The notes: generated from the sequence alone by a model not told the origin. A DNA stretch of 64,000 nt from Hyphomonas sp. L-53-1-40 (GCF_000682775.1 NZ_AWFI01000012.1:310001-374000), one strand, 5' to 3'. Shown: positions 1 through 9,068, counted from the stretch's first letter. Translations and numbers: made by a program.

Positions 1-567
1 GTAGGCAAATATCAGCACGCAATATTGTGCAACCTGCGTATAAGTAATGCCCTTCATTCCGCCGAGCACCGCGTAGACAAAGACAATACCCATCCCGACC
101 ATGATTCCGGTGTTGAACTCGACGCCAAGGAAGCCTGAAAACGCCACGCCGACACCCTTCATCTGCCCGGCAATATATGTGAAGGATACGAACAAGGCAC
201 AGATCACAGCGATCAGACGCGCCGCTGTCGAGTAATACCGGTCTCCCACAAAATCAGGCACGGTGAACTTTCCGAACTCACGCAGGAAGGGCGCCAATAG
301 CAGGGCAAGCAATACATAGCCGCCGGTCCACCCCATCAGATAAACTGAGCCGCCATAGCCTAGAAACGCGATCAGGCCTGCCATGGAGAGGAATGAGGCC
401 GCTGACATCCAGTCTGCCGCCGTCGCCATTCCGTTCACCATCGGATGAACATCGTGGCCAGCGACATAGAAATCATCGGTGGATGAAGCCCGCGCCCACA
501 AGGCTATCGCGATGTAGGTGCCGAATGTGCCAACCACCCAAAAATAGGTCCAGAATTCTTCTCCCAT
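1..567 (-). CDS. Sodium:solute symporter, 3' part beyond the window edge
   Basis: This is the N-terminal part (189 codons visible) of a sodium/solute symporter of the SSS family, an inner-membrane secondary transporter that probably imports a small carboxylate. The reading frame is open from ATG at 567 to the window edge with no stop. The peptide starts [20 protein letters not shown], has several hydrophobic segments, and carries family-like stretches such as [20 protein letters not shown] and [17 protein letters not shown]. Its start lies 4 bases after the DUF4212 stop at 572, the usual order small subunit then symporter. The substrate cannot be told from the sequence; acetate-type carboxylates are typical for relatives paired with DUF4212. 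Confidence 0.9.
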   Translation of the reverse strand, partial: MGEEFWTYFWVVGTFGTYIAIALWARASSTDDFYVAGHDVHPMVNGMATAADWMSAASFLSMAGLIAFLGYGGSVYLMGWTGGYVLLALLLAPFLREFGKFTVPDFVGDRYYSTAARLIAVICALFVSFTYIAGQMKGVGVAFSGFLGVEFNTGIMVGMGIVFVYAVLGGMKGITYTQVAQYCVLIFAY

Positions 568-571
568 CGCC

Positions 572-838
572 TCAGACCTCCAGCCCGTACTTCTTCTCCA
601 ACCGAGCCATGGCGCGGCAGTAGTAGAAGATCAGTCCGACGAAGACGTAGATTGATCCATTCTGCGCAAACCAGAATCCCAGCGGGGCTCCGCCGATCGA
701 CAGATTATCCAGCAGGTCCCGAAACAGGATGCCCGCCCCATATGACACCGCAAACCAGATGGCGAGCAGAGCGAGGGTGAGCCGAAGGACTTCGCGCCAA
801 TACCCCTTGCCATCAATTTTCGTGTGAGTTTCCGACAC
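572..838 (-). CDS. DUF4212 small membrane subunit of the symporter
   Basis: An 88-residue protein with two membrane segments (about residues 17-37 and 55-75), matching the DUF4212 family of small proteins encoded directly before SSS symporters and thought to be an accessory subunit. The start is a GTG at 838 with a strong Shine-Dalgarno sequence (GGGAGGAAACACGTG on the minus strand). Length and two-span layout are usual for the family. It is cotranscribed with the symporter 4 bases downstream. The function of DUF4212 itself is not established. Confidence 0.9.
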   Translation of the reverse strand: MSETHTKIDGKGYWREVLRLTLALLAIWFAVSYGAGILFRDLLDNLSIGGAPLGFWFAQNGSIYVFVGLIFYYCRAMARLEKKYGLEV

Positions 839-1154
839 GTGTTTCCTCCCATGACATTTTTGTCTTTGCGCCGTTCCGCAGTCTTGAAGCTGCCGGAAGC
901 GGGAGGATTATGAAACCGGAATTTTGGCCTTGCAGTCTAATTGACTCAATTTCGGTGTCGCGGACCTTCCGGCTATTGCGCGCATGGCGCCATTCAGCAA
1001 TGCCACCCATGATGAGCCACCCTGACAGGATCAACCCACCCAGAAGATAGGCGTCACGAACACCAAGCCCCGGTTCCAGGATCGCGAATGCGGCCCGGAA
1101 CGCGAAAACCACTCCCATCAGGATGCCGAGAGAGATCATGATATGGTGCTTCAT
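813..1154 (-). CDS. Hypothetical two-span membrane protein, doubtful
   Basis: The frame encodes a peptide beginning MKHHIMISLGILMG with two hydrophobic segments in the first 55 residues, which look like real coding sequence. The last 45 residues look like translated intergenic DNA and run across the ribosome binding site of the DUF4212 gene, overlapping it by 26 bases. No good ribosome binding site precedes the ATG at 1154; a longer version would start at 1223. I do not recognise the family. It may be a decayed gene, or real with a wrong 3' end. Confidence 0.35.
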   Translation of the reverse strand: MKHHIMISLGILMGVVFAFRAAFAILEPGLGVRDAYLLGGLILSGWLIMGGIAEWRHARNSRKVRDTEIESIRLQGQNSGFIILPLPAASRLRNGAKTKMSWEETRVGNSHEN

Positions 1155-1377
1155 GTTGGTGAAAATCGCTGTCTGTTGGCCCACAATGATCTTAAGCGCC
1201 TGCCATGAGGTCGCAAGGCACAACTCTGGTCTGACACGCCCTGTCCCTGATGCCTTGCCAGCCCGCGCCTGATCGCATATACGCGCGCCTTCAGAAACGG
1301 CGGCGCAAGGCCGTTCGTGTCAGCTTCTTACCTCATCCCAAGATGGAGAGGCGGAGTCGAGGGCGAAAGGAAACCCC

Positions 1378-2031
1378 ATGTCGAAATCCAAGATTAGTTT
1401 CAATGTCGAACTGCGTGAGCGCGTAGGCACCGGCGGATCCCGCGCAGCACGTCGTGAAGGCCTCGTGCCCGGCGTTCTTTATGGTGGTGGTGAAGACCCC
1501 GTCGCGATCTCCCTGAAGCGCAACGAAGTGCTCAAGGCCATCGAAACCGGTCACTTTCTGTCGTCGACTGCAACACTCGTTCACAGGGGCGAGAAGCAGA
1601 TGGTGATCCCACAGGCGATCCAGATGCACCCGGTCTCCGATCAGCCCATGCACGTCGATCTGTTCCGCGTCAGCCGCGATCAGAAGATCAAGGTCGAAGT
1701 CCAGGTTCACTTCATCGGCGAAGAAGTTTCCCCTGGCCTCAAGAAGGGCGGCACGCTCAACGTGGTGCGTCACACGGTCGAACTTCTGGTTCCAGCCGGC
1801 AACATTCCGGAATCCCTGGAAGCAGACGTTTCCGAGTTGGAAGTCGGCGACAATGTGAAAATCTCCGACATCAAGTTGCCGGGCGATGCAGAGCCAACCA
1901 TCACCGACCGCGACTTCACGATCGCCACGATCGCTGGCCGTACGGCAACCACCGAAACCACGACGGAAGAAGGTGAAGAGGCCGAAGGCGAAGAGCCAGC
2001 AGCCGAAGCTGACGCAGAGTCGGAAGACTGA
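1378..2031 (+). CDS. rplY: 50S ribosomal protein L25/general stress protein Ctc
   Basis: Ribosomal protein L25 of the long CTC/TL5 type, which binds 5S rRNA in the large subunit. The 217 residues comprise an N-terminal L25 domain (about 1-95, starting MSKSKISFNVELRERVGTGG), a C-terminal beta domain (about 100-190), and an acidic Glu/Ala-rich tail after residue 195, common in alphaproteobacteria. The ATG at 1378 follows a GAAAGGAAACCCC ribosome binding site. It is followed by pth in the same direction, the usual alphaproteobacterial order. Confidence 0.97.
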   Translation: MSKSKISFNVELRERVGTGGSRAARREGLVPGVLYGGGEDPVAISLKRNEVLKAIETGHFLSSTATLVHRGEKQMVIPQAIQMHPVSDQPMHVDLFRVSRDQKIKVEVQVHFIGEEVSPGLKKGGTLNVVRHTVELLVPAGNIPESLEADVSELEVGDNVKISDIKLPGDAEPTITDRDFTIATIAGRTATTETTTEEGEEAEGEEPAAEADAESED

Positions 2032-2050
2032 TCGGTACATTATGGTCTCG

Positions 2051-2078
2051 TGTGTCCAGCCTTTTGGGGCTGGGCACA
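2051..2078 (+). other. Hairpin between rplY and pth
   Basis: The two arms 2051-2061 (TGTGTCCAGCC) and 2068-2078 (GGCTGGGCACA) pair over 11 positions with one G-T wobble and a 6-base loop. No T run follows, so it is not a standard intrinsic terminator. It could be a processing or stability element in an rplY-pth transcript, or a partial attenuator. Confidence 0.5.
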
Positions 2079-2117
2079 CAGCCAAACCCTGCTAATTCGG
2101 AAGAGGGAGGCCAAGTC

Positions 2118-2720
2118 GTGCTCATTCTTTCCGGTCAGGGTAATCCAGGCGAAAAATATGCGAAGAACCGGCACAATGCCGGTTTTCTTGTCTTGGACGA
2201 GATCCACGCCGCCCATGGATTCCAACCCTGGCGCTCCAAATTCGAAAGCGAGATTGCAGAGGGCTTTATCGGCCTCGGCCGCATCAAGACCCTGCTGGTG
2301 AAGCCGCAGACTTTCTACAATGAAACCGGGCGTGCGCTCTCCAAAGTGGCTCAGTTCTACAAGCTCTCCCCCGAAGATATTGTTGTCCTGCATGACGAGA
2401 TCGACCTCGCGCCTGGCCGCGTCCGCCTGAAACAGGGCGGCGGTCATTCCGGCAATAATGGCGTTCGCTCGATGATTGCCCACCTCGGCGAGAACGTGCG
2501 CCGCGTACGAATTGGTGTCGGCCACCCCGGCGACAAGTCGCGGGTCATGCCTTACGTGCTGTCCGATTTCTCAAAAGCCGATCATGACTGGTTCGATCCG
2601 CTGGTCAGGGCGATTTCCGACGCGCTGCCTTTCCTCGCCGACGGCAATGATGAACGCTTCCAAACCGAAGTGATGCGTCTTGCCCCAGCGCCAAAGCACG
2701 ATCCCAAACAGAACCGATAG
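2118..2720 (+). CDS. pth: Peptidyl-tRNA hydrolase
   Basis: Cytosolic enzyme that releases peptides from peptidyl-tRNA dropped by the ribosome. Visible motifs are GNPGEKY and NRHNAGF near the start (His19 is the catalytic histidine of the family), KPQTFYNETG, and HDEIDL with the catalytic-site aspartate; GGGHSGNNGVRS follows. I choose the GTG at 2118 because GGGAGG lies 7 bases upstream and because this gives the usual N-terminus and a normal length of 200 residues. An in-frame upstream start at 2052 would add 22 unconserved residues and fall inside the intergenic hairpin. Confidence 0.95.
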   Translation: MLILSGQGNPGEKYAKNRHNAGFLVLDEIHAAHGFQPWRSKFESEIAEGFIGLGRIKTLLVKPQTFYNETGRALSKVAQFYKLSPEDIVVLHDEIDLAPGRVRLKQGGGHSGNNGVRSMIAHLGENVRRVRIGVGHPGDKSRVMPYVLSDFSKADHDWFDPLVRAISDALPFLADGNDERFQTEVMRLAPAPKHDPKQNR

Positions 2721-2729
2721 CGCCGTCGG

Positions 2730-3653
2730 TTAGCCGTCGAGTTTGGCCAGTACCGACTTTTCAGCGGCTTCTGCCATGGCAACAGCGCCGACCGTACCAT
2801 GCGCGGGAACAGGGCTGCGCCCCAAACCAAGACAGGCTGCGTAGAAACCCTCATCAGCGGCTCCCAGAGGGTCCGGCAGATCCGCAGCGATCTCTACCCT
2901 CACATCATATGGCGTCGTATTGACCAGTTGCCGTGTCAGGAAGTCGATGGAGATCTCGCCCGACGGATAGACAACGTGCATGGAACGCTGGCGCGCCTCC
3001 ACTGCCCGGCTGGCCATCAGACGCGCCACGCCACCGCTCGCATAGGTGAACTGGGCGTTTGCTTCGTCGATATGGTCAGAATGAACCCGTTTGCCACTCG
3101 CCATGACACCGGTGAACTCATTCCCCATCATCATCGCAGCAAGGTCCAAATCGTGGATCATTAGATCCCAGATGACCGAGACATCGCCTGCACGATTGTC
3201 TGGCGCCGGCGGTCCGGCGCGGACGGATTCGATCAGCAGGGGTGTCTCTTCGATCGCCAGCACGCCCATTGCCCGCGCAACAAACCGCTCCTGATGCCCC
3301 ACCTGCAGGATACGGCCGCGGGCCGCAGCCTCATCAGCGAGATCACGCGCAGCCTTGCCGGTCAGCGCCAGCGGTTTCTCGACGAGCACATGGCAGTGCG
3401 CCTCAATGGCCTGCCGCGCCAGCTTTTCGTGCCAGATAGCCGGAACCGCAATGACGATTGCATCGCACGCGTCCAGAAATGCTTCGTAATTGTCAAAACC
3501 CTTGGCGCCGAACTGGCTGGCGATCCGCGTCGCGCGCTCAAGATCGATGTCGTAAACACCGACAAGCTCAGTTCGGGCAGACGCAGCGGCCTTCTGGGCG
3601 TGATAGTTTCCAAAAACTCCGGCGCCCGCGACGCCGACTTTTAGTGTGGTCAT
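2730..3653 (-). CDS. Gfo/Idh/MocA family oxidoreductase
   Basis: A 307-residue NAD(P)-dependent oxidoreductase of the Gfo/Idh/MocA family. The Rossmann glycine motif GAGVFG is at residues 9-14 and the family signature EKP at 92-94. The C-terminal half shows the alpha/beta substrate domain with IWDLMIHDLDLA. Such enzymes oxidise or reduce sugars, inositols or related polyols, but the substrate cannot be read from the sequence. It converges on pth and is divergent from the reductase gene at 3821. Confidence 0.9.
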   Translation of the reverse strand: MTTLKVGVAGAGVFGNYHAQKAAASARTELVGVYDIDLERATRIASQFGAKGFDNYEAFLDACDAIVIAVPAIWHEKLARQAIEAHCHVLVEKPLALTGKAARDLADEAAARGRILQVGHQERFVARAMGVLAIEETPLLIESVRAGPPAPDNRAGDVSVIWDLMIHDLDLAAMMMGNEFTGVMASGKRVHSDHIDEANAQFTYASGGVARLMASRAVEARQRSMHVVYPSGEISIDFLTRQLVNTTPYDVRVEIAADLPDPLGAADEGFYAACLGLGRSPVPAHGTVGAVAMAEAAEKSVLAKLDG

Positions 3654-3820
3654 AACAGATTAGCCCTCTTCCCACCTAAAGACACTGCATCGCGAAGAGC
3701 TGCAAGTCTTGGCCTCAGGCCGCGCTAACACAGAGAATTACAGAATCTTTCCGTCGCCCCCTTCACACGTCCGGTATGCCGGTCCACTTACGCCTTTACA
3801 TAACAGAGGAAGGAAACATC

Positions 3821-4843
3821 ATGACCGCACTCACATCCACCGAATGGTCCCTTGCTGCCCGCCCGGTCGGCATGCCGAAACTGTCGGATTTCCAGATGAA
3901 GACCATCGACATCGCCCCGCCCGGCGCTGGCGAAATCCAGGTCAAGAACGAGTGGATGTCGGTCGACCCCTATATGCGCGGCCGCATGCAGGACCGCGAA
4001 AGCTATGTTCCTCCGTTCCAGATCGGTGAAACCATGCAAGGTGGCGCTGTGGGCCGCGTGACGGTTTCCAACCACCCAGACTACAAGGAAGGCGATCTCG
4101 TCTCCTCCATGGCAGGCTGGCGCACGGCGTGGGTTGGCAAGCCCGAAATGGCCATGGCTCAGAAGCTTCCCGAAGTCGGCCTGCCGGAAAGCGCGTTTCT
4201 TGGCGTCGCAGGCATGCCGGGCCTGACGGCCTATGCAGGTCTGCTGCGGGTTGCCGAACTGAAAGAAGGCGACACGGTCTTCGTGTCCGGTGCAGCCGGT
4301 GCGGTCGGCTCAACCGTGGTCCAGATTGCCAAGATCAAAGGCTGCACTGTGATTGGTTCGGCGGGCGGCAAAGAGAAATGCGACGTCGTCAAATCGCTCG
4401 GCGCGGATCATGTCATCGACTACAAGGCCGCTGGCGGCTTCGACGGACTTGTCAAAGCGCTGCGCGAAGCAGCTCCCAAAGGCATTGATGTCTATTTCGA
4501 CAATGTCGGCGGCAATCACCTGACCGCTGCTATTGAAGTTGCCAGGCCAATGGCGCGTTTCGCCGAATGCGGCATGATTGCGCAATACAATGAGACCGGC
4601 CAACCAACCGGCCCGCACAATGTTATTCAGATCGTCGGCAAACAGCTGAAGATCCAAGGCTTCATTGTATCTACGCACGCCGATATGCAGCCCGACTTTT
4701 TCCAGGACATGGCAAAGTGGATTCCGTCTGGTCAGATGAAATACGAAGAGACCGTCAAAGAGGGTATCGAAAAGGCACCCGAAGCATTCATCGGCCTGTT
4801 TGAAGGCGCCAATACCGGCAAGATGCTGGTCAAGCTGGGGTAG
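3821..4843 (+). CDS. NADP-dependent zinc-independent MDR reductase, CurA-like
   Basis: A 340-residue medium-chain reductase of the zinc-free branch (NADPH-dependent curcumin/prostaglandin reductase type), expected to reduce the double bond of enones. The N-terminal GroES-like domain contains SVDPYMRGRM, and the nucleotide-binding motif AAGAVGSTVVQIAK lies in the middle. No catalytic zinc cysteines are visible. I choose ATG 3821 over the upstream in-frame ATG at 3776 because AGAGGAAGGA lies 6 bases before it and it gives the normal family length. The following gene starts 2 bases after its stop, so the two are probably coupled. Confidence 0.92.
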   Translation: MTALTSTEWSLAARPVGMPKLSDFQMKTIDIAPPGAGEIQVKNEWMSVDPYMRGRMQDRESYVPPFQIGETMQGGAVGRVTVSNHPDYKEGDLVSSMAGWRTAWVGKPEMAMAQKLPEVGLPESAFLGVAGMPGLTAYAGLLRVAELKEGDTVFVSGAAGAVGSTVVQIAKIKGCTVIGSAGGKEKCDVVKSLGADHVIDYKAAGGFDGLVKALREAAPKGIDVYFDNVGGNHLTAAIEVARPMARFAECGMIAQYNETGQPTGPHNVIQIVGKQLKIQGFIVSTHADMQPDFFQDMAKWIPSGQMKYEETVKEGIEKAPEAFIGLFEGANTGKMLVKLG

Positions 4844-4845
4844 TT

Positions 4846-5757
4846 ATGTCGCGTCTGTTTGATGCCTATATCATGGTGGACTGGAGTGCCGCGTCCAAAC
4901 CTGTGACGGGCAAGAACTCCATCTGGATCGGGATTCTCGCAAAGGATGCCCGGCTCAAGCTGCAGTACCAGTCCGTCAACATCGATACGCGCCTCAAGGC
5001 GCGGACTTTCCTTGATGGCATCATCGCAAAGCTGACAGGGCGCGGAGACCGCGTCCTGATCGGTTTTGACTTCTCGCTGGGCTATCCGGCAGGCACCGCG
5101 GCTGCATTGGGCCTCGACACATCGACCAAGGCACCTTGGCAGGCCATGCATGCGCACCTGGCATCCAAGATGAAGGACAAGGCCGACAATTCCAATCCGC
5201 GCTACGCAATTGCGGCCGGCATGAACTATGCGATCACGAAGGGGCCTTTCCCTTTCTGGGGGGCTCCCGCACGCGATGTGGTCTCGACACTCTCCGACAA
5301 GAAGCCGGAATTCAGCGGTCAAATCCTGTCTGAGTACCGTATCGTGGAAACCCATCTGAGAGACTCAAAGCGTGGACAGCCGAAATCGGTCTGGCAGTTG
5401 GCTTATACGGGTAGCGTGGGCAGCCAGTCGCTGACCGGAATTCCCCATGTGCACGCGCTCAGGCAGTCACTACCCTCCTCACGCATCTGGCCATTCGAAT
5501 TCGAGGATGGCGAGATGACCGAGGAGACGCTTGAAGGCATTCAGGTCGTTATTGCCGAAGTCTACCCGTCACTCATTCCCTCAAAGCCTGAAAAGGGGGA
5601 AACGCCAGATGCTGCACAAGTCCGCCAGATCGCCCATTACTATTCGGAAATGGACGAAAAAGGCCGGTTGAATGGGCGAATTTCCACAAATAGTTCTCTT
5701 GACGAGGGAAAAATATCGCAAATTCAGTCAGAAGAGGGCTGGATTCTCGGCGCATAG
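4846..5757 (+). CDS. Hypothetical protein with VDWSA motif (DUF429-like fold)
   Basis: A 303-residue soluble protein with no signal peptide. VDWSA at residues 11-15 and VLIGFDFSLGYPAG further on resemble the acidic strands of RNase H-fold, DUF429-like proteins. A later segment, VVIAEVYPSLI, adds another strand with a conserved acidic residue. I cannot assign a biochemical role. The start lies 2 bases after the stop of the CurA-like reductase, so it is probably cotranscribed and coupled. GC content and codon use look like the neighbours. Confidence 0.75.
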   Translation: MSRLFDAYIMVDWSAASKPVTGKNSIWIGILAKDARLKLQYQSVNIDTRLKARTFLDGIIAKLTGRGDRVLIGFDFSLGYPAGTAAALGLDTSTKAPWQAMHAHLASKMKDKADNSNPRYAIAAGMNYAITKGPFPFWGAPARDVVSTLSDKKPEFSGQILSEYRIVETHLRDSKRGQPKSVWQLAYTGSVGSQSLTGIPHVHALRQSLPSSRIWPFEFEDGEMTEETLEGIQVVIAEVYPSLIPSKPEKGETPDAAQVRQIAHYYSEMDEKGRLNGRISTNSSLDEGKISQIQSEEGWILGA

Positions 5758-5816
5758 CCCGTCTTTATTGGGCTTTCGTCATATTCACGCCTTACGAATC
5801 GTGGGTATGTCGCTGC

Positions 5817-5836
5817 AACGGCGGGGGATCGCCGTT
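5817..5836 (+). promoter_or_regulatory. Small hairpin in the hupB 5' leader
   Basis: AACGGCG (5817-5823) and CGCCGTT (5830-5836) can pair around a 6-base loop, 21 bases before the hupB ATG and just upstream of its AGAGGAG ribosome binding site. It may tune translation, or be left over from a terminator of the preceding gene. The evidence is only the inverted repeat. Confidence 0.3.
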
Positions 5837-5857
5837 TAACATTAGAGGAGAACCCCT

Positions 5858-6124
5858 ATGAATAAGGGCGAACTTACAAAAGCTGTCGCAGGTGAATCCG
5901 GTCTGTCGCAAAGCGACGCTGGCAAGGCTGTAGACGCTGTTTTCGACGCAATTGCTGGTGCCGTGAAAGACCGTCAGCAAGTGGCGATCGCAGGCTTCGG
6001 CACATTCTCGGCCAAAACCCGGAATGCTCGCACGGGCCGCAACCCAGCCACCGGCGAAGAAATCAAGATCCCGGAAAAGACATCGGCTGCTTTCAAGCCG
6101 GCTTCGGCTCTGAAAGACCTCTAG
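5858..6124 (+). CDS. hupB: DNA-binding protein HU
   Basis: An 88-residue histone-like HU protein that bends and compacts DNA. It starts MNKGELTKAVAGESGLSQSD and shows the dimer core GFGTFSAKTRNARTGRNP, the beta-arm residues RNPATGEEI, and the usual FKP near the C-terminus. A strong ribosome binding site (AGAGGAG) precedes the ATG. Its last 32 bases overlap the end of the convergent MATE gene. The choice between the alpha and beta chain name is not certain. Confidence 0.96.
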   Translation: MNKGELTKAVAGESGLSQSDAGKAVDAVFDAIAGAVKDRQQVAIAGFGTFSAKTRNARTGRNPATGEEIKIPEKTSAAFKPASALKDL

Positions 6125-7526
6125 GGTTCCTCAGGACTGATAGGTCCTGACCATGGAATTCAAGCGGCGCGTCGGCTCGGCTGGCGCGCCTTTGCAGTAT
6201 CCCAGCCGTAAACACGCCGACAAACACCCCCTCCATCATGCCGCGTGCACCCCGGCCTTCGACAATGCCGAGCCAGTAGCAGGCTGGCAGCATCACCAGG
6301 AAGAACGAGCCGATATGGATAAGGCTTGGCGACCAGACGATCTCCTGCGCCCTGAGCGCGAATGAGGCTGTCGCCTGCAGCCCGTCAAAAACCGTTACAA
6401 ATGACACCATCACGAGCAGGGCAGCGATGCCGGATGCGAGATGAACACCATTGATCACGGCATCATCCTTCACGAGGAAGCCGGCCAACGAATTATTGAA
6501 AACGATCAGAATCACACCAAGCGCCACCCCCATCACAAGTGTGGCTGCCACGCCAAGACGCCCTGCATCCCGCATCTCCGTCAGGTTTCGTCGGCCATAG
6601 GCCTCCGCCACGCGGACGCTGGTGGCGGTCGCAATGCCCAGATAGAACATGAAGCAAAGCCCCATGATCTGAATTGCATAGCCATAGACAGAGTTGGCAG
6701 CGAGGCTGATCCATGTCGCGATCACATAGGTCAGGTTAAACCCACCCCACTCGGCAACATTGCTGATGGCGGTGCCCGTGCCGACCGACAGCTGCCGTTT
6801 GGCCTCGTTTTCGGGACTGGTTGGTGACTTTCTGAATGCGGGAGTCAGCAAGATCACGGCAACGAGCAACAAGATCGTGATCAATAGGCGAGAGCCTGTG
6901 GTCGCCCACGCCACACCTGCGGCACCCATGGGCTCGAACCCCCAAAATCCGCCGACCAATGCGAGGTCAATGATCACGTTGAGTAATACACCGAAATACA
7001 TCACGGCCGAGACCAGCAAGGGCCGGCGCAGCGCTTCCAGATAGTAGCCGCAAACCGTGGAGATCATGAAGCCTACCATCCCGTAGGACAGGATGCGGGT
7101 TACGCCCGCCACGGATTCAGCGACCGTATGAGGGTCGACCGATGCCGCAACCTCGGTCGGGGGAGCAATATCGACAAAGAGCCATGTGAACAGCGCGCTG
7201 GCCGAAAAATAGACGACCGCCATCAATAGGATGCCAAGCCAGACGCTGGTCCACAGGCCGCGCCGGAAGATGCGGCCGCTTTCCTTCTCACGTCCAATAC
7301 CGAGCAGTTCAGAGGTCAGTACCTGCACCCCCAACAGGATGCCAAGTCCCAGCCCGAGCGACACGCCCATCGGCAACCACGAGTTCAGAATATATGGCAG
7401 CTCACCGGGCGCATATTGCCCAAGCACAATCGCATCGGTCACAGCCATCAGCATTTGCGACATGCGCGTAAAGGCTATCGGTACCGATAGCCGCAACAGG
7501 TCTGCAATGTCGGCTGGGCTGCGCAT
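6093..7526 (-). CDS. MATE family efflux transporter
   Basis: A 477-residue inner-membrane protein with about twelve hydrophobic segments in two repeats, typical of NorM/MATE multidrug and toxin extrusion pumps driven by sodium or proton gradients. The N-terminus (MRSPADIADLLRLSVPIAFT) and the TDAIVLGQYAPGEL segment fit the family. The substrate is unknown. The start lies 12 bases after the stop of the DAHP synthase gene on the same strand, so the two may be cotranscribed. The 3' end overlaps hupB by 32 bases in convergent orientation. Confidence 0.9.
   Translation of the reverse strand: MRSPADIADLLRLSVPIAFTRMSQMLMAVTDAIVLGQYAPGELPYILNSWLPMGVSLGLGLGILLGVQVLTSELLGIGREKESGRIFRRGLWTSVWLGILLMAVVYFSASALFTWLFVDIAPPTEVAASVDPHTVAESVAGVTRILSYGMVGFMISTVCGYYLEALRRPLLVSAVMYFGVLLNVIIDLALVGGFWGFEPMGAAGVAWATTGSRLLITILLLVAVILLTPAFRKSPTSPENEAKRQLSVGTGTAISNVAEWGGFNLTYVIATWISLAANSVYGYAIQIMGLCFMFYLGIATATSVRVAEAYGRRNLTEMRDAGRLGVAATLVMGVALGVILIVFNNSLAGFLVKDDAVINGVHLASGIAALLVMVSFVTVFDGLQATASFALRAQEIVWSPSLIHIGSFFLVMLPACYWLGIVEGRGARGMMEGVFVGVFTAGILQRRASRADAPLEFHGQDLSVLRNPRGLSEPKPA
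6131..6150. terminator. Hairpin at the hupB/MATE convergent end
   Basis: TCAGGAC (6131-6137) and GTCCTGA (6144-6150) form a 7-bp stem with a 6-base loop, 7 bases after the hupB stop and inside the 3' coding end of the MATE gene. There is no T run on either side, so if it terminates hupB it does so weakly. Confidence 0.35.
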
Positions 7527-7538
7527 GGAACTGTCTTT

Positions 7539-8915
7539 CTATCCCGCTTTGAGCTTGGCGGCGCCGGAGGCCCCGACGGACTGCAGCTTCTCTGCGATCA
7601 TGAAGGCCAGTTCAAGGGCTTGTTCGCCATTCAGGCGAGGATCGCAGTGAGTGTGGTATCGGGATGACAGATCTTCTTCCGAGATCGCCTGAGCGCCGCC
7701 GATGCATTCGGTCACGTCCTGGCCGGTCATTTCGAAATGCACGCCCCCCGGATAGCAGCCTTCCGACGACAGCACGTCCACGAACTGGCGCACTTCCGAC
7801 AGGATGCGATCTACCGGACGCGTCTTGAAGCCACTATCGGTCTTCAACGTGTTTCCGTGCATCGGATCACATGACCAGACCACGGTCCGGCCACTTTTCT
7901 TCACGGCGCGCGCTAATGGCGGCAGGCCTTGCGCCACACCATCCGACCCGAAGCGGGAGATCAAAGTGATCCGGCCCGGCTCGTCATTCGGATTCAGCGT
8001 CTCGATCAGGCGCAGCAGCTCGTCCGTTTCCAATCCGGGTCCACATTTGATGCCGATCGGATTCCGCACGCCCTTGCAGAAATTGACATGAGCGTGGTCG
8101 ATCTGGCGCGTACGATGGCCGATCCACAGCATATGAGCTGACGTATCGTACCATTCGCCGGACGTGGAATCGATGCGCGTCATCGCTTCTTCGTAGCCGA
8201 GCAGGAGTGCTTCATGACTGGTGTAGAATTCGACCTGAGACATTTGCGGGACGCTGTCGGCCGTGACGCCACACGCTTTCATGAAGTCCAGTGACTTCGA
8301 AATCTGGTCCGCCAACTGCTCGTACCGCTCGCCCTGCGGGCTACGATCAACAAAGCCGAGCATCCACCGGTGGACGTTGGCGAGGTTTGCATAGCCACCC
8401 TGGCTGAAGGCGCGCAGCAGGTTCAGCGTGGCTGCTGACTGCGAATAGGCCTGTGTCAGACGCTCGGGATCCGGAATGCGGCTCTCGGTCGTGAAATCCA
8501 TGCCATTGATATTGTCACCGCGATAAGAAGGCAGCGTCACCCCATCAATTGTCTCGATGGGCGACGAGCGCGGCTTGCCGAACTGGCCTGCAATTCGGCC
8601 AACTTTCACCACGGGCTTCGATGCTGCAAAGGTCAGCACGACGGCCATCTGCAGGATCACGCGGAACGTGTCGCGAATATTGTCGGGATGGAACTCCTTG
8701 AAGCTCTCGGCGCAATCGCCGCCCTGCAGTAAAAATGCCTCTCCGGCCGCCACTTCGCCAAGGCGCTGCTTCAATCGACGAGCCTCCCCAGCAAAGACCA
8801 GCGGCGGAAAGCTTTTCAGCTTCTCCTCGACTGCAGCAAGCGCGGCAGAATCCGGATAGTCTTCCGGAATGTGCTTTGCTGGCAGTTGGCGCCAATCTGA
8901 GGGGGTCCAGGTCAT
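7539..8915 (-). CDS. Class II 3-deoxy-7-phosphoheptulonate synthase
   Basis: First enzyme of the shikimate pathway: it condenses phosphoenolpyruvate and erythrose 4-phosphate to DAHP. The 458-residue protein is the plant/AroG class II type, shown by [39 protein letters not shown] and [18 protein letters not shown] choose the ATG at 8915 ([20 protein letters not shown]) because GGAGTAACCGAG precedes it and it matches the family start; an in-frame ATG at 8942 would add nine unconserved residues. The MATE gene follows 12 bases downstream. Confidence 0.96.
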   Translation of the reverse strand: MTWTPSDWRQLPAKHIPEDYPDSAALAAVEEKLKSFPPLVFAGEARRLKQRLGEVAAGEAFLLQGGDCAESFKEFHPDNIRDTFRVILQMAVVLTFAASKPVVKVGRIAGQFGKPRSSPIETIDGVTLPSYRGDNINGMDFTTESRIPDPERLTQAYSQSAATLNLLRAFSQGGYANLANVHRWMLGFVDRSPQGERYEQLADQISKSLDFMKACGVTADSVPQMSQVEFYTSHEALLLGYEEAMTRIDSTSGEWYDTSAHMLWIGHRTRQIDHAHVNFCKGVRNPIGIKCGPGLETDELLRLIETLNPNDEPGRITLISRFGSDGVAQGLPPLARAVKKSGRTVVWSCDPMHGNTLKTDSGFKTRPVDRILSEVRQFVDVLSSEGCYPGGVHFEMTGQDVTECIGGAQAISEEDLSSRYHTHCDPRLNGEQALELAFMIAEKLQSVGASGAAKLKAG

Positions 8916-8975
8916 CTCGGTTACTCCAATTATGAGCCGCATTAATCACATGGCAGGCACTCGCTCAAGTTTCAC

Positions 8976-8981
8976 TATAAT
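8976..8981 (+). promoter_or_regulatory. Perfect -10 box upstream of the TIR-ParA gene
   Basis: TATAAT at 8976-8981 lies in an unusually AT-rich stretch between the divergent DAHP synthase and TIR-ParA genes. No convincing -35 box is at 16-18 bases. A transcript starting near 8988 would begin about 20 bases before the leader ORF at 9007. Inferred from sequence only. Confidence 0.45.
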
Positions 8982-9006
8982 TTCACAGCAGATTGGTGGA
9001 GGAATC

Positions 9007-9066
9007 ATGATTTGGCCTTTTAGTAATTGCATAGGCCTGTTGTCGCTCGGAGAACCTCTAATCTAG
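9007..9066 (+). CDS. Possible 19-residue leader peptide before TIR-ParA
   Basis: ATG at 9007 follows GGAGGAATC, a better ribosome binding site than any before the main gene. It opens a 19-codon frame (MIWPFSNCIGLLSLGEPLI) whose TAG stop ends 2 bases before the ATG of the TIR-ParA gene at 9069. The main gene's only nearby purine-rich site (GGAG at 9050) is 15 bases away, so translation may depend on ribosomes terminating here. The peptide has no recognisable function, and the frame could be chance. Confidence 0.45.
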   Translation: MIWPFSNCIGLLSLGEPLI

Positions 9067-9068
9067 TC

